Origin: Haloechinothrix sp033042135
GTDB taxonomy: Bacteria; Actinomycetota; Actinomycetes; Mycobacteriales; Pseudonocardiaceae
Direction of reading: 5' to 3'
DNA: 64,000 nucleotides
NCBI RefSeq assembly: GCF_033042135.1
Contig: NZ_WBXM01000011.1
Location: forward strand, 62,001-126,000
Part shown: positions 24,917 through 32,406 of the stretch, in pieces
How positions within the stretch are numbered: position 1 is the first letter of the stretch
Layout: each line of letters starts with the position of its first letter
Translations under genes and position numbers: made by a program
The notes under the pieces: generated by a model
Databases searched by the model: none
What the model saw: the letters and a program-made list of their open reading frames with translations, nothing else
What the model was told of the DNA's origin: nothing

Positions 24917-25567
24917 GTGTCCAATATCAAGACGATTTTCGTTGCCTTCGCGTCTGCACTCCTAGCCGGGTGCTCTCTCGGGTCAGATAATCACGATCAG
25001 CCGTCGAACGACGGGTCACGGGCTTCTCAGCCAGATGCGCAACATGAGTTCGTCGAAAAGGTTAACGGGTACCTTGCAAATGCCAAGCGATCGGGAGCGA
25101 CGTCCGAGCAAATCGCGATTCTCGAGCAGGCCGAGGCGAGTGCCGAAGTGTCGATCGAAGACTATGAAGCCTCCGTCGATGCAACGCTAGATTGTTTGCA
25201 TGAATCCGGTGCCGACGCTCTGGACAACGGAATGATTGAGAGTGAGGGACTATCGATACGCCAATACGGGGTTCCTGTTTCGGCCGAAGAATCTCACCCC
25301 CGAGCTATCGGTGACGGGGTGACGATACACCGCTGCGTCGCCGAACACAGCTATTGGATCGAAATTGCCTATCAGCTGCAACCCTCCTCCAGGGAAGTCC
25401 GACAGGAATACCGAGAAGGATTCCGAGAGGAACTGCTCGAATGTTACAGTAGCCGCGGATTCGAAGTGGATGAGCACGGAGACATCACCGAACTCATGGA
25501 GCTCGGCATGTATGCTTACGAATCCGACACGATTGACGCGAATTGCCTCGCCGAGATCGGCTATTGA
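24917..25567 (+). CDS. Putative lipoprotein, hypothetical
   Basis: 216 aa from a GTG after GAGAGGGG. A short signal peptide with lipobox LLAGC (Cys about 18) precedes an acidic, mostly helical domain (NGYLANAKRSGATSEQIAIL, EVSIEDYEASVDATLDCLHE) with cysteines in TLDCLHE, HRCVAEH, LECYSS and DANCLAE that could pair. No family was recognised. Codon use is markedly less GC-biased than in flanking genes (frequent third-position A/T), suggesting recent acquisition. Confidence 0.7.
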   Translation: MSNIKTIFVAFASALLAGCSLGSDNHDQPSNDGSRASQPDAQHEFVEKVNGYLANAKRSGATSEQIAILEQAEASAEVSIEDYEASVDATLDCLHESGADALDNGMIESEGLSIRQYGVPVSAEESHPRAIGDGVTIHRCVAEHSYWIEIAYQLQPSSREVRQEYREGFREELLECYSSRGFEVDEHGDITELMELGMYAYESDTIDANCLAEIGY

Positions 25568-25624
25568 ACCTGAACCGGGCAATTCATGATACGAGCGAGC
25601 TGAACGTGGCGTCCGTGCCTTCTA

Positions 25625-25651
25625 TGGCGCTGAACGTGACGTTCAGCGCCA
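25625..25651. terminator. 13-bp-stem palindrome between lipoprotein and recombinase genes
   Basis: TGGCGCTGAACGT-G-ACGTTCAGCGCCA is a perfect palindrome with a single central base, placed between two convergent genes (stops at 25567 and 25674). A 23-nt block is identical to the palindrome at 20788-20808. A terminator role fits the position. Confidence 0.65.
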
Positions 25652-25673
25652 CGCCCCCACCGCCCACGCTGCG

Positions 25674-26735
25674 TCACAGCCCGATGTTGTTGATCGGGTT
25701 CTCGGTCCAGCGGTCGACGGTATGGAAGTAACCGTGGACGGCTTTCGAGCCGTAGGTCCAGCCGCCCTGGTCGCAGACCGCCTTGTGGTCGGCGCCGTGC
25801 CTGCGTGCCTCGGTGGCCAGCCCGGCGCGCAGCGAGTGGCCGGTGATCCGGAACGGTAGCTCCGCACGCTCGCCGCAGCGGGTGACGATCTCCCCCACCG
25901 CCTGCGCCGACAGCCCCGCCTCGAAGACGTGATCGTGCCGGTCGATGCGGCGGAAGGCGGGCCCCTCGGTGATCCCGGCCGCCGCGCACCAGTCCTGCCA
26001 GGCACGTACCGGACAGGTGTCGCGGTGCGCGCCGTGCGGGATCGGCCGCTCATCGGGGCCGGTCTTGGTGTAGCCGAGGGCGGCGACCAGCCCGTTGCTG
26101 CCGTCGGCGGTGAGCTGCTCGACATGCAACCCGGCCAACTCGCTGCGCCGGGCCGCGATGGTGAAACCGATCAGCAACAGCGCCCGGTCCCGCCGCCCGG
26201 CGCTACTGTCCGGGCAGGCGCGTACCAGCGCTCGCAGCTGCTCCAGCGTGATCGGCGTGGCCTTGCCTCTCCCCCGCACCACCCCGGCGTCGGCGAGCCT
26301 GCGCTCGTAAGCCCGCAGCGCCTGCCAGGCCGCCCTGGTCGCCTGCCGGTCCACCGGCACGCGCTGCCTGCGCAGCCCCGCCACGGCCCCCGCGAGCCGT
26401 GCCTCCACGGTCGAGGGAGCCGCCTGCTTGGTGGTCTCCATCCAGCGCACGAAGCCGACGAGCGCACCGACGGTGCCGGACAGCTGCGGGATCCCGGCAT
26501 CACGGGTGTAGTCCTCCCAGAGCCTCCAGGCCTCGGCGTAGGCCCGCCGTGTGTTGGCAGGCCGCTGCTCGTCGACGTAGGCCTCCGCGACCGCGTCGAG
26601 CCGCTCCAGCCGTGCCCGCGGCTCGACCAGTGCTCGCTCGTGTGGCCCCAACGGCTTCCCGTCCGGGGCCGCCTCTCCCCCGGCGTCTCCTGGCGTTCTG
26701 TCCGGTTCCTGACTCACGATATGTGACCTTATCAT
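25674..26735 (-). CDS. Tyrosine recombinase (phage-type integrase family)
   Basis: 353 aa; a GTG at 26717 with AAGG upstream is an alternative start. An N-terminal SAM-like core-binding domain (about 45-145: DEQRPANTRRAYAEAWRLWE) precedes the catalytic domain. Catalytic residues: Arg in AARRSELAGL, Lys in YTKTGPDERP, HSLRAGL (HxxR), Trp in QGGWTYGS, and the Tyr nucleophile in AVHGYFH. All are present, so it should be active. No excisionase, relaxase or tRNA-overlapping att site is visible nearby. It is divergent from the coiled-coil gene. A deleted remnant of a relative lies at 23983-24041. Confidence 0.9.
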   Translation of the reverse strand: MIRSHIVSQEPDRTPGDAGGEAAPDGKPLGPHERALVEPRARLERLDAVAEAYVDEQRPANTRRAYAEAWRLWEDYTRDAGIPQLSGTVGALVGFVRWMETTKQAAPSTVEARLAGAVAGLRRQRVPVDRQATRAAWQALRAYERRLADAGVVRGRGKATPITLEQLRALVRACPDSSAGRRDRALLLIGFTIAARRSELAGLHVEQLTADGSNGLVAALGYTKTGPDERPIPHGAHRDTCPVRAWQDWCAAAGITEGPAFRRIDRHDHVFEAGLSAQAVGEIVTRCGERAELPFRITGHSLRAGLATEARRHGADHKAVCDQGGWTYGSKAVHGYFHTVDRWTENPINNIGL

Positions 26736-26786
26736 AGGTTGATGCTGTGTCCGAGATACTGACCACGTAAACGTAATGGTCTATTA

Positions 26787-26800
26787 TAATTACGTAATTA
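26787..26800. promoter_or_regulatory. AT-only-flanked palindrome between recombinase and coiled-coil genes
   Basis: TAATTACGTAATTA is a 14-bp perfect palindrome in an 84-nt AT-rich gap between two divergent start codons, in otherwise about 70% GC DNA. It could be an operator or a recombinase-related site. Confidence 0.5.
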
Positions 26801-26819
26801 CTTGATGTATACTATTGCC

Positions 26820-28007
26820 ATGGAGAACCCGCAGGTCGCGCATGCGTCGATGGACGAGCACACAGCCACGGACACGACGACGAGACGCGCGGACGCCTCG
26901 TCGCGCCTGTGCGCGTTCAGCGGCTGCCGCGCTCCCCTGCCCACCACCGAGGGGCCGGGAAACCGGCCGCGCTACTGCCAGGACGGCAAGACGTGGGGCA
27001 CGAAAGGGGTCAGTTGCAAGCAAGCGGGCCACGCCGAAGAGATCCTGAACTCAATCGACTCCGGTGCCGTGCCGCTCGCGCTCACCGAACTCTCCGAACG
27101 GGTGACGGCCGCGCTCGATCCGGCGCTGCAACTCGTCGATGCGCTCCAACGGGTGCAACAGCAGCTCGAATCCGAGGTGACTCGGGCCGAGCGGGAACGC
27201 GACGAGGCGCTGCGCACCGCGGCGGAGGAACAAGGACTGCGGGCGGTCGCAGAGGAGCGCGCCGACGAGGCTGACCAGCGAGCCAGGCAGGCCGAGCAAA
27301 CCTCGGCCGCAGCGACCGCCGCCGAGGAACAGGCCATCGGCGACCGGGATCGGGCGCGTCAGGCCGAGCAGGACGCCGAGCGGGCGCGGCTACGCGCGGA
27401 GACCCAGCGCGACAGCGCCCTGGAACAGGCCGAGCGGTCGCAGCAACGGGCTGACGAGGCCGCAGCACAGGCCGAAGAGCTCAACCGCTCCCTCGCGGCG
27501 GCGCGTGCTGAGGTCACGGGCCTACGCGAGCAGCTGGACAGCGAGCGGGAACGGGCCACGGCCGACCGGCAGCGCGCCGAGCAGCGCGCGGCCGAGTTCG
27601 AATCCCGGATCGACGAGCTGCGACGCGAGCACCAGCAGCAGCTAGAGCGTGAGCGCGAGCGCGCGGCGGTCGAACTCGACCGGCAGCGCGCCGAGCTCGA
27701 CCGGGCACGCCAGGAGGACGCGAACCGTCACGCGTCGGAAGTCGCCGAGCTGCACCGACGGTTGGGTGACCGGGAGCGGCAGCTCACCGACAACGCCGAG
27801 CGGGCGGATACGGCGCGCGCCGAGCTGGTTCGCTACCGCGACGCCGTCCGGACCGTGCTGGCCGAGTACGGCGCCGAGGACGGTGACGCGCCCGAGAACC
27901 GGGTGGCCTCCCGACTGACCGAGCTGGTCGCACCCCTTGACGAGTCACCGGGCTCGCAGGCGTCGGTGCCGGAGGAGCACGGCGTGAGTCCCACCGGACC
28001 GGACTGA
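26820..28007 (+). CDS. Zinc-finger plus long coiled-coil protein (KfrA/Smc-like helix)
   Basis: 395 aa from MENPQVAH. Residues about 28-66 hold a cysteine module (RLCAFSGCRAPL, RPRYCQDGKTWG, VSCKQAGH). From about 95 to 345 the protein is an almost uninterrupted heptad-rich coiled coil of Glu/Arg/Ala/Gln (ERADEADQRARQAEQTSAAA and similar). The tail (about 350-395) is acidic. Such proteins bind DNA through the N-terminus and multimerise through the helix, as in plasmid KfrA; no specific function can be assigned. It pairs divergently with the tyrosine recombinase, so a joint role in an integrated element is possible. Confidence 0.7.
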   Translation: MENPQVAHASMDEHTATDTTTRRADASSRLCAFSGCRAPLPTTEGPGNRPRYCQDGKTWGTKGVSCKQAGHAEEILNSIDSGAVPLALTELSERVTAALDPALQLVDALQRVQQQLESEVTRAERERDEALRTAAEEQGLRAVAEERADEADQRARQAEQTSAAATAAEEQAIGDRDRARQAEQDAERARLRAETQRDSALEQAERSQQRADEAAAQAEELNRSLAAARAEVTGLREQLDSERERATADRQRAEQRAAEFESRIDELRREHQQQLERERERAAVELDRQRAELDRARQEDANRHASEVAELHRRLGDRERQLTDNAERADTARAELVRYRDAVRTVLAEYGAEDGDAPENRVASRLTELVAPLDESPGSQASVPEEHGVSPTGPD

Positions 28008-28021
28008 CCGCGGGCTCCTGC

Positions 28022-28432
28022 TCAACCGGACCGATCGGGCCCGGCCCGCCCGAGGTGCAGCCGCACCAGCACACGCTGCTCGGCACACATCGACGCCCGG
28101 TACTCCTCCCAGTTCGGGTGTTCGCCGGAGACCTTGCGGTAGTAGTCGACGAGCCCGTCCATCGCTTCGGGCAACTCCACGATCTCGGCACTGCCCTCGA
28201 CCTGGATCCAGTCCCCGAAGAACGAGTCGGGCAACACGCAGAGCCAGGCACGCGGGTCCCGTCGCAGATTCCGGACCTTGAACGCTGGGCCTCGGGTGCT
28301 GATCAGTGCCGCTCCCGCATCGTCCAACGCCGTCAGGACCGGGGACATCTGTGGTGTTCCGTCCGCACGCATGGTCGCCAGCACCGCCCGGTGCTGCCTG
28401 CGCATCACGTCGCGGGCATCAGCGAGTTCCAT
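28022..28432 (-). CDS. PPOX-class pyridoxamine-5'-phosphate-oxidase-like / F420-dependent protein
   Basis: 136 aa. The split-barrel signature RAVLATMRADGTPQMSPV near the N-terminus is followed by ISTRGPAFKVRNLRRDPRAWLCVLP and WIQVEGSAEIVELPEAMDGL. Length and pattern match the TIGR03618-type F420-binding PPOX proteins of actinobacteria; whether F420, FMN or heme is bound cannot be decided from sequence. The start was chosen at MELADARDVM; the frame is open upstream through a GC hairpin. It converges with the coiled-coil gene with 14 nt between stops. Confidence 0.8.
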   Translation of the reverse strand: MELADARDVMRRQHRAVLATMRADGTPQMSPVLTALDDAGAALISTRGPAFKVRNLRRDPRAWLCVLPDSFFGDWIQVEGSAEIVELPEAMDGLVDYYRKVSGEHPNWEEYRASMCAEQRVLVRLHLGRAGPDRSG

Positions 28433-28452
28433 GACGCGAGCATGCCCGACCC

Positions 28453-28490
28453 GCCGCGCCCGCGCGAACGCCTGTTCGCGCGGGCGCGGC
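28453..28490. repeat. 17-bp perfect GC hairpin in a divergent promoter region
   Basis: GCCGCGCCCGCGCGAAC, a 4-nt loop GCCT, then the exact reverse complement. It starts 20 nt upstream of the PPOX start codon and 104 nt before the small secreted peptide gene. As both genes run away from it, it is not an obvious terminator; it could lie in the PPOX mRNA leader. Confidence 0.65.
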
Positions 28491-28593
28491 GACGTCACCA
28501 ACACGAGTGGACTTGCCTCGCAGGTATAGGAGCCCGAGGTCAGCAGACCTAATGTCACATTCAGTAACTTCAACGTTGCGAAGGAGATATGCC

Positions 28594-28839
28594 ATGAGAC
28601 GCATAGGAACCCTGCTGGCAGCCACCGTGGCCAGCCTCGCGCTGTTCGCCGCTCCGGCGGCCGCCGCGACCACCGCGACGGCCGGCCCGGCGGAGATCAA
28701 CGCGACCACTTCCAGCACCCAGATCCACATCGGTACCTGCCCGAAGCCCTCTGGCAGCGGCCTGGTGATCTCGCTGTCTGGGCTGTCGCTGACCATCTCG
28801 GGCACCTGCACGAGCGGTGTGTCGATCAGCCTCGGTTGA
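28594..28839 (+). CDS. Small secreted peptide, hypothetical
   Basis: 81 aa. A clear signal peptide (MRRIGTLLAATVASLALFAA, cleavage near PAAAATTA) leaves a mature peptide of about 55 residues rich in Ser/Gly/Thr with two cysteines (HIGTCPKPSG and ISGTCTSG) that could form a disulfide around an alternating LVISLSGLSLTISG strand. The start has an AAGGAGATATGCC leader that gives a strong ribosome site. The family was not recognised. Confidence 0.65.
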   Translation: MRRIGTLLAATVASLALFAAPAAAATTATAGPAEINATTSSTQIHIGTCPKPSGSGLVISLSGLSLTISGTCTSGVSISLG

Positions 28840-28863
28840 TCAGGATCTCCCTACCCACCTGAT

Positions 28864-28902
28864 GGTGTGCTCAGCCGAGCATCCGAGCGGGGTGAGCACA
28901 CC
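28864..28902. terminator. Hairpin between secreted peptide gene and SPFH gene
   Basis: GGTGTGCTCA (28864-28873) and TGAGCACACC (28893-28902) form a 10-bp perfect stem with a 19-nt loop, 24 nt after the peptide stop and 14 nt before the convergent SPFH gene end. Confidence 0.6.
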
Positions 28903-28916
28903 ACCCACGATCGACG

Positions 28917-30290
28917 TTACTGACGCGGTGGCTCGCCCGGCGGCTCCTCGCCCTGCGGAGGTTGCTGACCGGGAGGCTGCGCGAACGGGAACTGCTGTCC
29001 GCTCCCGCCCTGTTGTGGTGCGGGACCACCCGCGGGCGGCTGCTGCGGAGGTGCGGGCTGCTGTGGAGATGGCTCCGGGGGTTGTTGCTGACCGGACAGC
29101 AGCTGCGCCGCTTCGGGCGGAAGCTGGCTCGGATCGCCCCTGAGGGCCTCCGCGGCAGGCGGCACCGACTTCCCCGAGCCGGGACCGATCGGCCCACCGA
29201 CCTCCTTGCGCGCCACTGCCTCGGCCTCGCGGACCGCCTCAGCGACCGTGGGATCGGTCGAGGTGTCGAACCAGCTGGCGACCTCCTCCTCGTCCATCCG
29301 GGGCGGTTCGGCATCGTGCTCGGGGGGCTCATACCGGAACACCCCGTCCTTATCGGGTGTGCCAAGGCTGCGGGCGAATCCCTCGAGAGCCCTGCCGTAC
29401 TCGCTCGGCACCATCCAGACCTTGTTGGCGTCGCCCTGCGCCATCTGTGGCAGTGTCTGCAGGTACTGGTAGGCCAGCACCTCGGGAGTCGGGCGGGAGG
29501 ACTTGATGGCCGCGAACACCTTCTCGATGGCCTTGGCCTGCCCCTGCGCCTGCAGGTAGCGGGCGGCGCGCTCACCCTGCGCATTGAGGATGCTCGACTG
29601 GCGTTCGGCCTCGGCGTTGAGGATCGCCGCTTGCTTGGATCCCTCCGCATCGAGGATATGGCTCTGCTTCTGCCCCTCGGCCTTCTTGATCGCCGATTCG
29701 CGGTCACCTTCCGCGTTGAGAATCATCGCGCGCTTCTCACGATCGGCGCGCATCTGCTTCTCCATGGAGTCCTGGATGGACGGTGGCGGGTCGATGGCCT
29801 TCAGCTCGACCCTGGCCACCCTGATGCCCCAGCGGCCGGTCGCCTCGTCAAGCACACCCCTGAGCTGCTGGTTGATCTGATCACGTGAGGTGAGGGTGTC
29901 CTCGAGGCTCATCCCACCGACGAGGTTACGCAACGTCGTCGTGGTCAGCTGCTCGACACCGTTGATGTAGTTGGAGATCTCGTAGGTAGCCGCTCGCGAA
30001 TCGGTCACCTGAAAGTAGACCACCGTGTCGATGGACAGGGTCAGGTTGTCCTGCGTGATCACCGACTGCGGCGGGAACGAGACCACCTGCTCACGAAGGT
30101 CCACGCGGGAACGTACCTTGTCCAGGAACGGGACCAGGAAGTTCAGACCAGGAGCCGCTACCGTTTTGAACTTGCCGAGGCGTTCGATGACGGCGGCCTG
30201 CGCCTGGGGTATCACCATGATCGCCTTGAAGACGACCACGACGACGAAGAGCACGATGACCGCGAGCAGCACGATGGTTGCGGTTCCCAA
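28917..30290 (-). CDS. SPFH/Band 7 (stomatin-like) membrane protein
   Basis: 457 aa. An N-terminal membrane helix (IVLLAVIVLFVVVVVFKAIM, about 6-25) precedes the SPFH domain (VIERLGKFKTVAAPGLNFLV, SRVDLREQVVSFPPQSVIT, LRNLVGGMSLEDTLTSRDQI). A coiled coil of EGDRESAIKKAEGQKQ and related repeats spans about 190-255. The C-terminal about 150 residues are Pro/Gln-rich and disordered. Such proteins oligomerise at the membrane and organise domains or proteases. NfeD-type proteins, encoded just upstream in two copies, are their usual partners. Confidence 0.9.
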   Translation of the reverse strand: MGTATIVLLAVIVLFVVVVVFKAIMVIPQAQAAVIERLGKFKTVAAPGLNFLVPFLDKVRSRVDLREQVVSFPPQSVITQDNLTLSIDTVVYFQVTDSRAATYEISNYINGVEQLTTTTLRNLVGGMSLEDTLTSRDQINQQLRGVLDEATGRWGIRVARVELKAIDPPPSIQDSMEKQMRADREKRAMILNAEGDRESAIKKAEGQKQSHILDAEGSKQAAILNAEAERQSSILNAQGERAARYLQAQGQAKAIEKVFAAIKSSRPTPEVLAYQYLQTLPQMAQGDANKVWMVPSEYGRALEGFARSLGTPDKDGVFRYEPPEHDAEPPRMDEEEVASWFDTSTDPTVAEAVREAEAVARKEVGGPIGPGSGKSVPPAAEALRGDPSQLPPEAAQLLSGQQQPPEPSPQQPAPPQQPPAGGPAPQQGGSGQQFPFAQPPGQQPPQGEEPPGEPPRQ

Positions 30291-30388
30291 GACTCTCTCC
30301 TGTGTTCAATTCAATCGGATGGATCCCGTCGATACACGCCTGAAGCCGCGGGATGGCCGTGGGGCGGGCTTCCAAGGACATCCTAAGT

Positions 30389-30817
30389 TCACGGCTGCTC
30401 CGCCACCACCGCAGTGGCCCCGGAGATCTGTACGACGGTGACGGTGGTTCCGGGGTCGATGACCTGCCCGTCGACGTAACTGCGCGCCGACCATTCCTCG
30501 CCGTTGAGCTTGACCCTGCCCTGGGTGGTATCGACCGTGGACAACGTCACCGCACTCGCCCCGACCAGGGCATCCACATTGGTACGCAGGCCCGGCCCGA
30601 GCAGGAACCGTCGCTTCAGCGCGGGACGGGCGAGCACGAGCAACCCGATCGAGGCGACCCCGAACACGACGACGGAAACGATGACGCTGTCGACCAGCAG
30701 CATGGAACCCGCAGCGGCCAGCGCCCCAACCCCCAGCATGATGAGTACGAGGTCGCCCGACAGTGCCTCGGCGGCAAGCAATGCGATCCCCGCGATCAAC
30801 CAGACAAGCGCACCCAT
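30389..30817 (-). CDS. NfeD-like membrane protein, copy A
   Basis: 142 aa. It begins with transmembrane helices (LVWLIAGIALLAAEALSGDL, then VLIMLGVGALAAAGSMLL and VIVSVVVFGVASIGLLVLAR). It ends in the soluble OB-fold typical of NfeD (ALVGASAVTLSTVDTTQGRV, KLNGEEWSARS, GTTVTVVQISGATAVV). NfeD1b-type proteins are encoded next to SPFH proteins and interact with them. The stop is 98 nt before the SPFH start. A paralogue lies immediately upstream with a nearly identical DNA sequence for the OB-fold. Confidence 0.87.
   Translation of the reverse strand: MGALVWLIAGIALLAAEALSGDLVLIMLGVGALAAAGSMLLVDSVIVSVVVFGVASIGLLVLARPALKRRFLLGPGLRTNVDALVGASAVTLSTVDTTQGRVKLNGEEWSARSYVDGQVIDPGTTVTVVQISGATAVVAEQP
30417..30587. 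repeat. Near-identical segment shared by the two NfeD genes, copy A
   Basis: 171 nt encoding the OB-fold matches 30960-31130 with three mismatches, while the adjacent middle part of the genes has diverged much more. Confidence 0.8.
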
Positions 30818-30931
30818 GAACACATGATCCCAGCCGTGCGGGCCGTGATCCAGCATCCGGGTGATAACCGGCGCTGCTCACGCGGATCGTGGTGACCGCC
30901 AGCATCCCCTGCTGCCCCCGTCCGTAGCAGG

Positions 30932-31360
30932 TCACGGGCCCGGCGAGACCACGGCGGTCGCCCCGGAGATCTGTACGACGGTGACGGTGGTTCCGGGGTC
31001 GATGACCTGGCCGTCGACGTAACTGCGCGCCGACCATTCCTCGCCGTTGAGCTTGACCCTGCCCTGGGTGGTATCGACCGTGGACAACGTCACCGCACTC
31101 GCCCCGACCAGGGCATCGACGTTGGTACGCGCCTCTCTGTCGAGCGCGAGACGGCGTTTCAGCGCGGGACGAGCGAGCACGAGCAACCCGATCGACGTCG
31201 CCGCGAACACGATGGCCGAGACGACGACGTTGTCGACCAGCAGCATGGATCCGCCTGCCACCAACGCCCCGATCCCCAGCATCAGCAGAAACAGGTCGCC
31301 CGACAGTGCCTCGGCGGCAAGCAGCACGATCCCCGCGATCAACCAGACAAGCGCACCCAT
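30932..31360 (-). CDS. NfeD-like membrane protein, copy B
   Basis: 142 aa, colinear with copy A over the full length. The membrane part has diverged (FLLMLGIGALVAGGSMLLVD against LVLIMLGVGALAAAGSMLLV), while the C-terminal OB-fold is almost identical in protein and DNA. Only the last residues differ (VVSPGP against VVAEQP). An upstream ATG two codons earlier is possible. With copy A and the SPFH gene it probably forms one transcription unit. Confidence 0.87.
   Translation of the reverse strand: MGALVWLIAGIVLLAAEALSGDLFLLMLGIGALVAGGSMLLVDNVVVSAIVFAATSIGLLVLARPALKRRLALDREARTNVDALVGASAVTLSTVDTTQGRVKLNGEEWSARSYVDGQVIDPGTTVTVVQISGATAVVSPGP
30960..31130. repeat. Near-identical segment shared by the two NfeD genes, copy B
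   Basis: Partner of 30417-30587 at an offset of 543 nt in direct orientation, with 168 of 171 positions identical. Confidence 0.8.
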
Positions 31361-31494
31361 GCGCACATACTGTCACACGACGATCACGCAGTCATCCTCC
31401 TGTGAGTGCCGGCCGGAACCCAGGGGTTCGTTCACTGTTCGGGGTGTTCTCCGGCCGTCAACGGCCACATCCGGCGGATGAGTGACGCTCCGGG

Positions 31495-32322
31495 TCACTC
31501 ATCGGGGTCGGTGACGAAATCGATCAACTGCTCGACGGCGCCGACCAGCGGGGGTTCGAGGTCGCGGAAGCTGGTCACCGCGGCCAGCACGCGTTGCCAT
31601 CCCTCGTGCGGCTCGCCCCAACCGAGGGCGGCGCAGACACCCTCCTTCCACGGCACGGAACGCGGCACCTCCGGCCACGCGCGGATGCCGAGCGCGGCCG
31701 GTTTGACGGCCTGCCAGATGTCGACGTAGGGGTGCCCGGTGACGAGCACGTTGCCGTCGTCGACCGCCTCGCTGACACGCGACTCCTTGCTCCCGGCCAC
31801 GAGGTGGTCGACGAGCACACCGAGCCTGCGGCGTGGCCCGGTACCGAATGCCGCGATGTGCTCCGCTAACCGGTCGATCCCAGCCAGTTCCTCCACGACC
31901 ACACCTTCCACCCGCAGGTCGTGACCCCACACCCGCTCGACCAGCTCGGCGTCGTGCTTGCCCTCGACCCAGATACGGGAGGCCCGAGCGGTCCGGGCCC
32001 TGAGCCCGTCGACGCGCACCGAGCCGGATGCCGACTGCGCCTGCCCCGACTTCCCGGCCTCTCCCGCCTGCGCGGCACGCCGAACCGGCCGGAGGGTGAC
32101 CGGTTTGCCGTCCACCAGGAACCCGGCAGGGGCCAGCGGGAACACGCGGTGCCGGCCGTGACGATCCTCCAGGGTCACCGAGCGGCGATCGGCGGCGACC
32201 ACGGCACCGCAGAATGCGGTACCGGTCTCCTCGACGACCAGGCCGACCTCGGCGTCCACTTCGGGCACGTGGCGGGTACGTCGGCGGGAGACGACGTCCG
32301 GACCGTACGAATGTGCGCGCAC
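31495..32322 (-). CDS. DUF3097 family protein
   Basis: 275 aa from a GTG giving VRAHSYGPDVV; an ATG at 32367 is an alternative. Conserved DUF3097 segments: VDAEVGLVVEETGTAFCGAV, TLEDRHGRHRVFPL, ASRIWVEGKHDAELVERVWG, ELAGIDRLAEHIAAF, RRLGVLVDHLVAGSKES and LVTGHPYVDIWQAVKP. The IWVEGKHDAELVE...LVDHL arrangement resembles a TOPRIM-like fold, but no activity is established. It is usually a conserved single-copy gene in actinobacteria. Confidence 0.85.
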   Translation of the reverse strand: MRAHSYGPDVVSRRRTRHVPEVDAEVGLVVEETGTAFCGAVVAADRRSVTLEDRHGRHRVFPLAPAGFLVDGKPVTLRPVRRAAQAGEAGKSGQAQSASGSVRVDGLRARTARASRIWVEGKHDAELVERVWGHDLRVEGVVVEELAGIDRLAEHIAAFGTGPRRRLGVLVDHLVAGSKESRVSEAVDDGNVLVTGHPYVDIWQAVKPAALGIRAWPEVPRSVPWKEGVCAALGWGEPHEGWQRVLAAVTSFRDLEPPLVGAVEQLIDFVTDPDE

Positions 32323-32406
32323 GAGGCGGTACCGTACCGGCCATCGCTCAGCATGGCACGGCGCCACGCCGCCGGTTCCCCGAGGCTGCGCTGATCCCGC
32401 GTCAGC

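Noticed and set aside
30389..31360. NfeD tandem pair as an assembly artefact
   Set aside because: The central parts of the two genes differ at many positions and the flanks differ, so they are true paralogues.
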